This document shows, piece after piece, positions 36,156 through 44,226 of a stretch of DNA of 64,000 nt. The notes under the pieces were generated by a model. That model was not told the DNA's origin. It did no database searches and saw nothing but the letters and a program-made list of their open reading frames with translations. Numbering within the stretch: the stretch's first letter is position 1; each line of letters begins with the position of its first letter. The translations under genes were made by a program, and so were the position numbers. Origin of the DNA: Sulfurimicrobium sp964384915 (GTDB lineage: Bacteria; Pseudomonadota; Gammaproteobacteria; Burkholderiales; Sulfuricellaceae); the NCBI GenBank assembly GCA_964384915.1, contig CAYLMA010000006.1:1-64000 (forward strand). The letters run 5' to 3'.

Positions 36156-37255
36156 GCCGAACCCTCATGATCATGGCCGGCGGCACGGGCGGTCACGTGA
36201 TGCCGGCACTCGCCGTCGCCGACTACCTGCGGAACGAAGGCTGGAAAATAGTGTGGCTCGGCACCCGCAATGGCATGGAGGCCACTCTGGTGCCGCAGCA
36301 CGGTTACGAGATGGCGTGGATCAACTTCTCAGGCCTGCGCGGCAAGGGGCCGCTGCGTGCCGCAATAATGCCGGCGCAACTATTGGCGGCCTTTTTCCAG
36401 AGCTTCAGGGCCATTATGACGCACCGCCCTCATGTGGTTCTGGGGATGGGCGGATATCCGGCGTTTCCCGGCGGCATGATGGCGGCCTTGCTGGCAAGGC
36501 CGCTAGTGGTGCACGAACAGAATTCCATTGCCGGTCTCACCAACCGCGTGCTGGCCTGCCTCGCCGACAAGGTGCTGGTGGCCTTCCCCGACGCTTTCAA
36601 GGGCAAAAAGGACAAACCCCTGCCTTGCGGCAAAGCCGATACCGAGTGGTGCGGCAACCCGGTGCGCGCCGGCATTGCCTCCGTTGCCGAACCCGGAATT
36701 CGTCTTGCAGGCCGGGAAGAACGGCTACGGGTGCTGGTGGTGGGCGGCAGCCTCGGCGCGGCGGCCTTGAACGAGATGGTGCCGCAAGCCATGGCCATGA
36801 TTCCCGCCGCGCAGCGCCCGCAAGTCGTTCACCAGTCCGGAGCAAAACACATCGACGCGTTGCGGGCCAATTACCAGGCAGCCGGCGTGGAAGCAGACTG
36901 CAGGGCTTTCATCGACAACATGGCCGAGCAATATGCCTGGGCCGACATCGTGATCTGCCGCTCCGGCGCCCTGACCGTAGCGGAGTTGGCCGCAGCAGGC
37001 GTGGCCAGCGTACTGGTGCCCTACCCGCATGCGGTGGACGACCACCAGACGACTAATGCCAGGTTCCTCAGCGACAACGGCGCCGCCATTTTGCTGCAGC
37101 AGACGGCACTGACCCCTGAGGGCCTGGCAACCCTGCTGCAGGGCCTGACGCGCGAAATATTACTGACCATGTCAATAAAAGCACGCGCCATGGCGAAACC
37201 GGATGCAACTCAACAGGTGGCAGCAACATGCAAGGAGTTGGCTCATGCGGCATAA
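36152..37255 (+). CDS. murG: UDP-N-acetylglucosamine--MurNAc-pentapeptide pyrophosphoryl-undecaprenol GlcNAc transferase
   Basis: 367 aa from ATG 36152 (overlap with ftsW). The GT-B glycosyltransferase motifs are present: MAGGTGGHVMPALAVADYL at the start, GMGGYPAFPGG near residue 94, HEQNSIAGLTNRVLA near 121 and VCRSGALTVAELAAAGV (here ICRSGALTVAELAAAGV) near 268. MurG adds GlcNAc to lipid I to make lipid II. The stop overlaps a remnant murC start (37245). Confidence 0.95.
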   Translation: MSRTLMIMAGGTGGHVMPALAVADYLRNEGWKIVWLGTRNGMEATLVPQHGYEMAWINFSGLRGKGPLRAAIMPAQLLAAFFQSFRAIMTHRPHVVLGMGGYPAFPGGMMAALLARPLVVHEQNSIAGLTNRVLACLADKVLVAFPDAFKGKKDKPLPCGKADTEWCGNPVRAGIASVAEPGIRLAGREERLRVLVVGGSLGAAALNEMVPQAMAMIPAAQRPQVVHQSGAKHIDALRANYQAAGVEADCRAFIDNMAEQYAWADIVICRSGALTVAELAAAGVASVLVPYPHAVDDHQTTNARFLSDNGAAILLQQTALTPEGLATLLQGLTREILLTMSIKARAMAKPDATQQVAATCKELAHAA

Positions 37256-37400
37256 AGTAAAAAACATCCACTTCGTCGGCATGGCTGGCATGAGCAGTGA
37301 GCAGGGGCCCCGCAAAGCGGGGATGGGAACGTCCGCGAATGCCACCGGATGCCGACTCTGCAGCCATAGACGGGAAGCGCAAAATGAAACACAAAGTTAA
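37245..37400 (+). pseudogene. Remnant/duplicate of the murC 5' end
   Basis: An ATG at 37245, with AAGGAG 8 bp upstream and overlap with the murG stop, is placed exactly where murC should start. It encodes MRHKVKNIHFVGMAGMSS, clearly related to the true MurC start MKHKVKRIHFVGIGGSGM, then loses similarity and ends after 51 residues. Between it and the intact start at 37384 lies ~90 bp with a perfect CCCCGC-AAA-GCGGGG hairpin (about 37308-37322). The two copies differ mostly at third codon positions, so the duplication is not recent or the second copy came from a diverged strain. Confidence 0.75.
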
Positions 37401-38778
37401 GCGTATCCACTTCGTCGGCATCGGCGGTTCCGGCATGAGCGGTATTGCGGAAGTCTTGCTGAACCAGGGCTTCAAGATCAGCGGCTCCGACATCTCCTCC
37501 AATGCCACCACCCAGCGCCTGAAAAAGCTCGGCGCCAAGGTCTTCAAGGGCCATGCCGATAGTCATGTCGCCAATGCGGATGTCGTGGTCACCTCCACTG
37601 CGGTCAAGGAAGACAACCCTGAAGTGATCGCAGCGCGCGAGCAGAAAATCCCCGTTGTGCCGCGCGCCATGATGCTGGCCGAATTGATGCGTTTCAAACA
37701 GGGCATCGCCGTTGCCGGCACCCATGGCAAGACCACCACCACGTCCCTCATCGCCAGCATTCTGGCCGAGGCGGGCATGGACCCGACCTTCGTCATTGGC
37801 GGCCGGCTCGAAGCCGCAGGCACCAACGCGCGGCTGGGTTCGGGCGAATTCCTGGTCGCCGAGGCGGACGAATCCGATGCCTCGTTCCTGCTGCTCAACC
37901 CCATTCTGGCGGTGATCACCAATATCGACCAGGACCACATGGAAACCTACGGCCACGATTTCAACCGCCTCAAGCAGGCCTTCGTGGATTTCACCCAGCA
38001 CCTGCCCTTCTACGGCATGGCCGTGGTGTGCGTGGACGACCCGGTGGTGCGCGAAATCATGCCGCGCATCACCAAGCCGGTGTGGACCTATGGCCTGTCC
38101 GAGGATGCCAAGGTGCGGGCCGTCAATGTGGAAGCCCACAATGGGCAAATGAAATTCACCGTGGAACGCGTCAACGGAAAAACCACGAAACTCGACATCA
38201 CCCTCAATCTGCCCGGTATGCATTACGTGCTGAACGCACTGGCGGCGATCGCGGTGGCCAGCGAAGTAGGGGCCTCGGATGCCGCCATTGTCAAGGCCCT
38301 GGCCGAGTTCAAGGGGGTCGGGCGGCGCTTCGAGCGCTATGGCGAAATCAGTCTGCCGGGTAGCGGCAGTTTTACTTTGATTGACGACTACGGCCACCAC
38401 CCGGTTGAAATGGCCGCCACGGTGGCGGCCGCGCGCGGCGCCTTCCCCGGACGGCGCCTGGTGCTGGCATTCCAGCCACACCGCTACACCCGCACAAGGG
38501 ATTTGTTCGAGGATTTCGTCAAGGTGCTGTCCAGCGTGGATGCACTGCTCCTGACTGAGGTTTACCCCGCCGGCGAAGCGCCCATCGTGGCAGCCGATGG
38601 TCGGGCACTGGCGCGCGCGGTGCGGGTAGTGGGCAAGGTGGAGCCCATTTTCGTGGAAAGCGTGAGCGAATTCCCGGAAGCCGTCCAGGCCATGGTCCGG
38701 GGCGGCGACGTGGTGCTGGTGATGGGTGCGGGCTCCATCGGCCAGGTGGCGGCAAACCTGGCAATGAGTCATGGGTAA
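37384..38778 (+). CDS. murC: UDP-N-acetylmuramate--L-alanine ligase
   Basis: 464 aa from ATG 37384; an in-frame start at 37297 only adds residues from an inserted repeat. The protein opens HFVGIGGSGMSGIAEVLLNQ, has the ATP loop AGTHGKTTTTSLIASI near residue 117 and DDYGHHPVEMAAT near 338. It adds L-Ala to UDP-MurNAc, the first peptide step. A disrupted copy of its 5' end lies just upstream. Confidence 0.95.
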   Translation: MKHKVKRIHFVGIGGSGMSGIAEVLLNQGFKISGSDISSNATTQRLKKLGAKVFKGHADSHVANADVVVTSTAVKEDNPEVIAAREQKIPVVPRAMMLAELMRFKQGIAVAGTHGKTTTTSLIASILAEAGMDPTFVIGGRLEAAGTNARLGSGEFLVAEADESDASFLLLNPILAVITNIDQDHMETYGHDFNRLKQAFVDFTQHLPFYGMAVVCVDDPVVREIMPRITKPVWTYGLSEDAKVRAVNVEAHNGQMKFTVERVNGKTTKLDITLNLPGMHYVLNALAAIAVASEVGASDAAIVKALAEFKGVGRRFERYGEISLPGSGSFTLIDDYGHHPVEMAATVAAARGAFPGRRLVLAFQPHRYTRTRDLFEDFVKVLSSVDALLLTEVYPAGEAPIVAADGRALARAVRVVGKVEPIFVESVSEFPEAVQAMVRGGDVVLVMGAGSIGQVAANLAMSHG

Positions 38779-38790
38779 AGGGTGATGGAT

Positions 38791-39705
38791 ATGGCGCAAA
38801 CCCATCTGCACGCGCCGTTACGCGGCAAATTGCTGCTCGATGAGCCGATGTCGGCCCACGTGAGCTGGCGGGCGGGCGGGCGGGCTGAGCGTTGTTACGC
38901 CCCGGCGGACCTGCGGGACCTGGCGGCTTTCCTCGCCACCAACACAGGCCCGGTGCATTTCGTCGGCCTGGGCAGCAACCTTCTGGTGCGCGACGGCGGG
39001 CTCAAAGGCACGGCCATCCTGCTGCACGGCGCCTTGAATCAGATCAGCGTGACTGATGAGGGGCTGGTGTATGCCGAAGCCGGCGTCAGCAGCCCGAAAG
39101 TAGCCAGCTTCGCTGCACAGAAGAATCTCGAAGGCGCCGAATTCCTGTCCGGCATCCCCGGCACGGTCGGCGGCGCCCTGGCCATGAATGCCGGCTGCTA
39201 CGGCAGGGAAACCTGGCAATGCGTGGAGCGGGTGCTCACCATCGACCGTAGCGGCACCTTGCGCGAGCGCCTGCCACAGGATTACGAAATCGGCTACCGG
39301 CACGTCACGCTTCACCCTTCACTTTTCACCCTTCACTCCGAAGAGTGGTTCGTCGCCGCCTGGTTCCGCTTCGCCCCGGGCAACGGCAAGGCCGCGAAGC
39401 AGAAAGCCAAGGAATGGCTGGCCAAGCGCATGGCGACCCAGCCGCTTACACAGCCCAATGCCGGTTCGGTATTCCGCAACCCGCCGGGCGATTATGCCGC
39501 GCGCCTGATCGAGGCCAGCGGATTGAAAGGGCTGAGCATCGGCGGGGCGCAGGTGTCGGAAAAACACGCCAATTTCATCGTCAATCTGGGCGGCGCGAAG
39601 GCGGCGGACATCGAAAGCCTGATCGCTGAAGTGCAGGCAAAAGTCAAGGAAATGCACGGCGTGGAACTGGTGCGCGAAGTAAGAATCATCGGGGACAGGA
39701 AATAA
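38791..39705 (+). CDS. murB: UDP-N-acetylenolpyruvoylglucosamine reductase
   Basis: 304 aa from ATG 38791, whose AAAGGG is 8 bp upstream; ATG 38785 and GTG 38782 are alternatives. FAD-binding signatures are FVGLGSNLLVRDGG near residue 56 and GIPGTVGGALAMNAGCYG near 118; the catalytic Ser is in PNAGSVFRNP and the Glu in the C-terminal VELVREVRIIG. The segment HVTLHPSLFTLHSEEWF (near residue 171) is encoded by five heptad repeats replacing a normally short turn. It reduces the enolpyruvyl group to make UDP-MurNAc. Confidence 0.94.
   Translation: MAQTHLHAPLRGKLLLDEPMSAHVSWRAGGRAERCYAPADLRDLAAFLATNTGPVHFVGLGSNLLVRDGGLKGTAILLHGALNQISVTDEGLVYAEAGVSSPKVASFAAQKNLEGAEFLSGIPGTVGGALAMNAGCYGRETWQCVERVLTIDRSGTLRERLPQDYEIGYRHVTLHPSLFTLHSEEWFVAAWFRFAPGNGKAAKQKAKEWLAKRMATQPLTQPNAGSVFRNPPGDYAARLIEASGLKGLSIGGAQVSEKHANFIVNLGGAKAADIESLIAEVQAKVKEMHGVELVREVRIIGDRK
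39304..39338 (+). repeat. Heptanucleotide repeats inside murB
   Basis: Five units in register: GTCACGC, TTCACCC, TTCACTT, TTCACCC, TTCACTC. They encode the segment TLHPSLFTLHS. Same YTCA-core family as in murE, murD and the murF-mraY gap. Confidence 0.9.
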
Positions 39706-39712
39706 TGGCTTC

Positions 39713-39789
39713 ACCGCAAAGGACGCAAAGTAACGCAAAGGAAACCATTGGTTCTGTCTTCCTTTGCGCACCTTCGCATCCTTTGCGGT
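39713..39789. repeat. Inverted repeat with CGCAAAG units in the murB-ddl gap
   Basis: A left arm of 31 bp (39713-39743, ACCGCAAAGGACGCAAAG...) and a right arm (39759-39789) are complementary at most positions. Each arm is made of three CGCAAAG-type units about 9-10 bp apart. It could form a long RNA hairpin just upstream of ddl. Confidence 0.85.
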
Positions 39790-39804
39790 AAAAAAGGTTT
39801 TTTA

Positions 39805-40725
39805 ATGATGCAGACAAATGAATTTGGAAAAGTGGCAGTGCTGTTCGGCGGCAAGTCCGCCGAGCGCGAGGTGTCGCTCAAGAGTGGCGCGGCGGTCCTC
39901 AAGGCGCTGCGCGCCAGCGGCGTAAATGCCCACCCCTTCGACCCGGCCGAGCGCGACCTGCATGAACTGAAGAGCCACGGCTTCACCCGCGCCTTCATCG
40001 CCCTGCACGGGCGCTATGGCGAGGACGGCACGGTACAGGGCGCGCTGGAACTGATGGGCATCCCCTATACCGGCAGCGGCGTGCTGGCTTCCGCGCTGGC
40101 TATGGACAAATGGCGCACCAAGCTGGTGTGGCGCGCCGCCGGGCTTCCCATTCCGGCATTTGAACTGCTCACGGCAGAAACCGACTTCGCCGCGGCCGCC
40201 GAGCGGCTGGGCCTGCCGCTTTTCGTCAAGCCCGCCAACGAAGGCTCCAGCGTCGGCATCAGCAAGGTCAAGCATGCCTCCGAGCTGCGCGCGGCCTATG
40301 AACTGGCTGCCAAATACGACCCGCTGGTCATCGCCGAGCAGTTCGTCGGCGGCGGCGAATATACCGCGGCCATGCTGGGCGGGGTGGCCCTGCCGGTGAT
40401 CAAGATCGAGCCGGCGACCGAATTTTACGATTACGAAGCCAAGTATTTCCGCGACGACACGCGCTATCTCTGCCCCTGCGGGCTGTCGGCCGCGCAGGAA
40501 GAGGAAATGCAGCGCCTGGCGCAACAGGGTTTCGCGGTGATAGGCGGCGCCGGGTGGGGGCGCGTGGATTTCCTCATGGACGAGGCGGGCAAGCCCTATC
40601 TGCTGGAGCTCAACACCTCGCCGGGCATGACCGACCACAGCCTGGTGCCGATGGCGGCGCGCCAGGCGGGGATTTCCTTCGAGCAACTGGTGCTGAAGGT
40701 GCTGGAGCTGTCCCATGTGGGATAA
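39805..40725 (+). CDS. ddl: D-alanine--D-alanine ligase
   Basis: 306 aa from ATG 39805 (a second ATG follows at 39808), with AAAAAGG upstream. ATP-grasp features: VAVLFGGKSAEREVSLKSG at the start, ALHGRYGEDGTVQGALE near residue 68, KPANEGSSVGISKVKHASEL near 146, and WGRVDFLMDEAGKPYLLELN with the metal ligands near 252-275. It supplies D-Ala-D-Ala to MurF. Its end overlaps the ftsQ start by 11 bp. This is the DdlB-type position in the dcw cluster. Confidence 0.95.
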   Translation: MMQTNEFGKVAVLFGGKSAEREVSLKSGAAVLKALRASGVNAHPFDPAERDLHELKSHGFTRAFIALHGRYGEDGTVQGALELMGIPYTGSGVLASALAMDKWRTKLVWRAAGLPIPAFELLTAETDFAAAAERLGLPLFVKPANEGSSVGISKVKHASELRAAYELAAKYDPLVIAEQFVGGGEYTAAMLGGVALPVIKIEPATEFYDYEAKYFRDDTRYLCPCGLSAAQEEEMQRLAQQGFAVIGGAGWGRVDFLMDEAGKPYLLELNTSPGMTDHSLVPMAARQAGISFEQLVLKVLELSHVG

Positions 40726-41446
40726 ACCGGCCCTCATGCTGTGGCTGGCGAACCTGCTCTACGCGGTGGCGGCGATCCTGCTGTTGTACGCGGTGCTGTT
40801 CCTGGTGGTGCACCTGCCGCTGTTTCCGCTGCGCGAAGTGAAAGTGAACGGCGAATTGAAGCACGTGACGCGGGAACAGGTGCAGTTCATCGTCACCCGG
40901 GCGCTGAAGGGCAACTTCTTCACCCTGGACCTGAACAAGACAAGGCGCACTTTCGAGAAGCTGCCATGGGTGCGCGAAGTGAACGTGCGGCGGCGCTGGC
41001 CGGATGTGCTGGAAGTCACGCTGGAGGAGCACCAGGCGCTGGCGCGCTGGAACAACGCGGCGCTGGTCAACACCCAGGGGGAGCTGTTCCAGGCCGCCTC
41101 GGACCAGCAACTGCCGGTGTTCAGCGGCCCTGCCGACGCGGTGCAGGAAGTCGCCCGCCAGTACGCGTTCTTCAAGCAGCAACTGGCCGCGACCGGACGC
41201 CAGCCGGTCCAGGTCAGCCTGTCCCAGCGCCGTGCCTGGCAGATCAAGCTGGATGACGGCCTGGTGGTGGAGCTGGGACGCGAGCGGGTGGAGCAAAGGC
41301 TGGAAAAATTCGTCAAGGTTTACGACCGTACTCTGGGCCGCCTCGGCCAGTTGAACAAGGCGGTCGATTACGTGGATCTGCGTTATCCCAATGGTTTCGC
41401 GGTACGCATGGGCGTGGCCACGGCAGACAAACCGGCGGGGGCGTAA
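40715..41446 (+). CDS. ftsQ: Cell division protein FtsQ
   Basis: 243 aa from ATG 40715. One N-terminal membrane span (AILLLYAVLFLVVHLPLF) is followed by the POTRA domain (REVKVNGELKHVTREQVQFI), then the beta domain with FEKLPWVREVNVRRRWPDVL. FtsQ recruits FtsB/FtsL to the divisome. It overlaps ddl and is 10 bp from ftsA. Confidence 0.93.
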   Translation: MWDKPALMLWLANLLYAVAAILLLYAVLFLVVHLPLFPLREVKVNGELKHVTREQVQFIVTRALKGNFFTLDLNKTRRTFEKLPWVREVNVRRRWPDVLEVTLEEHQALARWNNAALVNTQGELFQAASDQQLPVFSGPADAVQEVARQYAFFKQQLAATGRQPVQVSLSQRRAWQIKLDDGLVVELGRERVEQRLEKFVKVYDRTLGRLGQLNKAVDYVDLRYPNGFAVRMGVATADKPAGA

Positions 41447-41456
41447 GGGGAGAACA

Positions 41457-42695
41457 ATGAGCAGGACCAAGGAACAGAAAATACTGATCGTCGGGCTGGA
41501 TATCGGCACGTCGAAGATCGTCGCCATGGTGGCCGAGATCCGCCCGGACGGACGGATGGAAGTCATCGGCATCGGCCAGCACCCGTCGCGCGGGCTGAAA
41601 AAAGGCGTGGTGGTCAACATCGAATCCACTGTTAACGCCATCCAGCGCGCCCTGGAGGAAGCCGAGCTGATGGCCGACTGCAAGATCGTGGACGTCTATA
41701 CCGGCATCGCCGGCAGCCACATCAAGAGCTTCAACTCGCACGGCATGGTGGCGATCAAGGACAAGGAAGTGTCGCAGATGGACGTGGACCGGGTGATCGA
41801 AACCGCCAAGGCGGTCAACATCCCGACCGACCAGCAGATCCTCCACATCCTGACCCAGGAATTCATCATCGACGGCCAGGAAGACGTGCGCGAGCCGCTG
41901 GGCATGAGCGGCATCCGCCTGGAGGTCAAGGTGCACATCGTCACCGGCGCGGTGTCGGCGGCGCAGAACATCATCAAGTGCATCAAGCGCTGCGGACTGG
42001 AAGTGCGCGACCTGATCCTGCAGCCGCTGGCTTCGAGCTTGGCGGTGCTGTCCGAGGACGAAAAGGACCTCGGCGTGTGCCTGATCGACATCGGCGGCGG
42101 CACCACCGACATCGCCGTGTTCACCGATGGCGCCATCCGCCACACCGCGGTAATCCCCATCGCCGGCGACCAGATCACCAACGACATCGCCATGGCGCTG
42201 CGCACGCCCACCAAGGAAGCGGAAGACATCAAGCGCACCCATGGCTGCGCCCTGCGCCAACTGGCCGATGCCAACCAGATGGTGGAAGTGCCCGGCGTGG
42301 GCGAACGCGAAACGCGCCAGTTGTCGCGCCAGACGCTGGCGGAAGTGATCGAGCCGCGCGTGGAGGAACTGTATTCGCTGGTGCAGGCGGAATTGCGCCG
42401 CAGCGGCTTCGAGGACCTGATGTCTTCGGGCATCGTCATCACCGGCGGCAGCGCGGCGATGCAGGGCATGGTGGAACTGGGCGAGGAAGTGTTCCACATG
42501 CCGGTGCGCCTGGGCGTGCCCAACTACTCCGGCGGGCTGGCGGAAGTGGTGCGCAATCCGCGCTTCGCCACCGGGCTGGGCCTCTTGCTGTCCGCTCAGG
42601 AACAGCACCAGCGGCACCAGATCGCGGCCATGGGAAGCACATCGCTGCAGCAGGTTTTTGAAAAGATGAAGAGTTGGTTTCAAGGAAACTTTTGA
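41457..42695 (+). CDS. ftsA: Cell division protein FtsA (actin-like Z-ring anchor)
   Basis: 412 aa from ATG 41457 with AAGGGGA upstream. Actin-fold motifs include VGLDIGTSKIVAMVAEI at the start and LIDIGGGTTDIAVFTDG near residue 208, with the SHIKSFNSHGMVAIKDKEVS 1C domain. The C-terminal membrane-targeting helix is VFEKMKSWFQGNF. A second copy of this tail, split by a 63-bp insert, follows immediately (42695-42787). FtsA ties FtsZ filaments to the membrane. Confidence 0.95.
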   Translation: MSRTKEQKILIVGLDIGTSKIVAMVAEIRPDGRMEVIGIGQHPSRGLKKGVVVNIESTVNAIQRALEEAELMADCKIVDVYTGIAGSHIKSFNSHGMVAIKDKEVSQMDVDRVIETAKAVNIPTDQQILHILTQEFIIDGQEDVREPLGMSGIRLEVKVHIVTGAVSAAQNIIKCIKRCGLEVRDLILQPLASSLAVLSEDEKDLGVCLIDIGGGTTDIAVFTDGAIRHTAVIPIAGDQITNDIAMALRTPTKEAEDIKRTHGCALRQLADANQMVEVPGVGERETRQLSRQTLAEVIEPRVEELYSLVQAELRRSGFEDLMSSGIVITGGSAAMQGMVELGEEVFHMPVRLGVPNYSGGLAEVVRNPRFATGLGLLLSAQEQHQRHQIAAMGSTSLQQVFEKMKSWFQGNF

Positions 42696-42787
42696 TGAAG
42701 AGCTGGTTTGGCTACGACATAACCTGCTACGCAGGCGAGTCTGCGCCGCAACAAGCCCTGCGGGCGTGTTGTCAAGGAAATTTTTAG
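42695..42787 (+). pseudogene. Duplicated ftsA 3' end carrying an in-frame 63-bp hairpin insert
   Basis: From ATG 42695, which overlaps the ftsA stop (TGATG), a 30-residue frame reads MKSWF, then 21 inserted codons, then QGNF and a stop. MKSWF...QGNF is the ftsA tail copied. The insert (42710-42772) contains two strong hairpins: CCTGC-TAC-GCAGG (42723-42735) and CAACAAGCCC-TGC-GGGCGTGTTG (about 42749-42771) with one mismatch. It has no obvious ribosome-binding site of its own but could be translated by coupling to ftsA. Confidence 0.75.
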
Positions 42788-42794
42788 CAGGGCC

Positions 42795-42863
42795 GTCATT
42801 GCGAGCGTAGCGAAGCAATCTCGAATTTTCAGATTGCTTCGTCACGGTGTTCCTCGCAATGAC
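42795..42863. repeat. Inverted repeat, GTCATTGCGAG family, copy B
   Basis: A ~69-bp inverted repeat in the ftsA-ftsZ gap. The left half reads GTCATTGCGAGCGTAGCGAA, with GCAATCT after it; the right half ends CCTCGCAATGAC. It matches copies A (564-642) and C (59475-59561). Confidence 0.9.
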
Positions 42864-42931
42864 AGTAAGGGAATTTGTTTTTGGGTTTGGTTCGAGTTCT
42901 GGAAGAACGGTAATTAAAAAGGAGGAACAAA

Positions 42932-44083
42932 ATGTTCGAAATCATGGAAGCACCAATGCAGGATGCAGTAATCAAGGTGATCGGCGTGGGCGGCTGCGGT
43001 GGCAACGCGGTTGACCACATGATCCAAAGCGGTCTGGATGGGGTGGAATTCATCTGCGCCAACACCGACGCCCAGGCGCTCAAGCGCAGCCAGGCAAAGA
43101 CCCAGCTCCAGCTGGGAGCAAACATCACCAAGGGCCTGGGCGCCGGCGCCAACCCGGAAATCGGCCGCGCCTCCGCGATGGAAGACCGCGAGCGCATCGC
43201 CGACATGATTCGGGGCGCAAACATGCTCTTCATCACCGCCGGCATGGGCGGCGGCACCGGCACAGGCGCAGCGCCCATCGTGGCCGAAGTCGCCAAGGAA
43301 CTGGGGATACTCACCGTGGCCGTGGTCACCAAACCGTTTGCCTTCGAAGGCAAGCGCTCCAAGGTGGCGCTGCTCGGCATGGAAACCCTGTCGGCACACG
43401 TCGATTCCCTGATCGTGGTGCCCAACGACAAGCTGATGCAGGTGCTGGGCGACGACGTCAGCTTCCAGGACGCGTTCAAGGCTGCAAACGACGTATTGCA
43501 CGGCGCGGTTTCCGGCATTGCCGAGGTGATCAACTGCCCCGGCCTGGTGAACGTGGATTTCGCCGACGTCAAAACCGTGATGTCGGAAAACGGCATGGCC
43601 ATGATGGGTTCCGCCACTGCCTCCGGCGTGGACCGTGCCCGCATGGCCGCGGAACGCGCCGTGGCCAGCCCGCTGCTGGAAGATATCGACCTCGCAGGCG
43701 CGCGCGGCGTGCTGGTCAACATCACCGCCAGCATGTCCCTCAAGATGAAGGAATACTACGAAGTCATGGAAACCATCAAGGAGTTCACCGCCGAGGATGC
43801 CACCGTGATCGTCGGGACCGTCATTGACGAAAACATGGGCGACACGCTGCGCGTCACCATGGTTGCCACCGGCCTCGGCGGCGCAATTTCCCGCCAGCAG
43901 CCCAAACCGCAACTGGTGGTGCGCAACGGCACCGACAATGCGCCCATGTCCGTGGATTACGCAGCCCTTGAGCAGCCCGCCGTGATGCGCAGAAGAGAGC
44001 GCGGCGCCCAGCTTGAAGCCATGAAAGCCTCCGGCGTCGATTTCCTCGACATCCCCGCTTTCCTGCGCAAACAGGCGGACTAG
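42932..44083 (+). CDS. ftsZ: Cell division protein FtsZ (tubulin-like GTPase)
   Basis: 383 aa with an AAAGGAGG ribosome-binding site. The tubulin signature is MGGGTGTGAAPIVAEVAKE near residue 104, and the start IKVIGVGGCGGNAVDHMIQ binds the nucleotide. The C-terminal conserved peptide LDIPAFLRKQAD, which binds FtsA, is present. It is the last gene of the cluster and is followed by a terminator; lpxC, which often follows ftsZ in related bacteria, is not here. Confidence 0.97.
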   Translation: MFEIMEAPMQDAVIKVIGVGGCGGNAVDHMIQSGLDGVEFICANTDAQALKRSQAKTQLQLGANITKGLGAGANPEIGRASAMEDRERIADMIRGANMLFITAGMGGGTGTGAAPIVAEVAKELGILTVAVVTKPFAFEGKRSKVALLGMETLSAHVDSLIVVPNDKLMQVLGDDVSFQDAFKAANDVLHGAVSGIAEVINCPGLVNVDFADVKTVMSENGMAMMGSATASGVDRARMAAERAVASPLLEDIDLAGARGVLVNITASMSLKMKEYYEVMETIKEFTAEDATVIVGTVIDENMGDTLRVTMVATGLGGAISRQQPKPQLVVRNGTDNAPMSVDYAALEQPAVMRRRERGAQLEAMKASGVDFLDIPAFLRKQAD

Positions 44084-44110
44084 CCCAGACTCCTGATGTT
44101 CCTCCAGAAC

Positions 44111-44152
44111 AGGAAACCGGCCTTGCGGCCGGTTTCTCCTTTTCTCTTTTTC
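44111..44152 (+). terminator. Intrinsic terminator of the dcw cluster
   Basis: GAAACCGGCC (44113-44122) pairs perfectly with GGCCGGTTTC (44127-44136) over a TTGC loop and is followed by a T-rich tract (TCCTTTTCTCTTTTTCTT). It lies 28 bp after ftsZ. Confidence 0.9.
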
Positions 44153-44226
44153 TTCACGCCACAGCGCTTCCCGCTGCCTTGTTCAGCCGCTACAGCAAGC
44201 ATCGAACATGCGGAATCTGCTCGTCC

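Noticed and set aside
37243..38811. A 522-codon frame antisense to murC (and similar ones opposite the AsmA gene, ftsA and ftsZ)
   Set aside because: All are antisense shadows of well-recognised genes.
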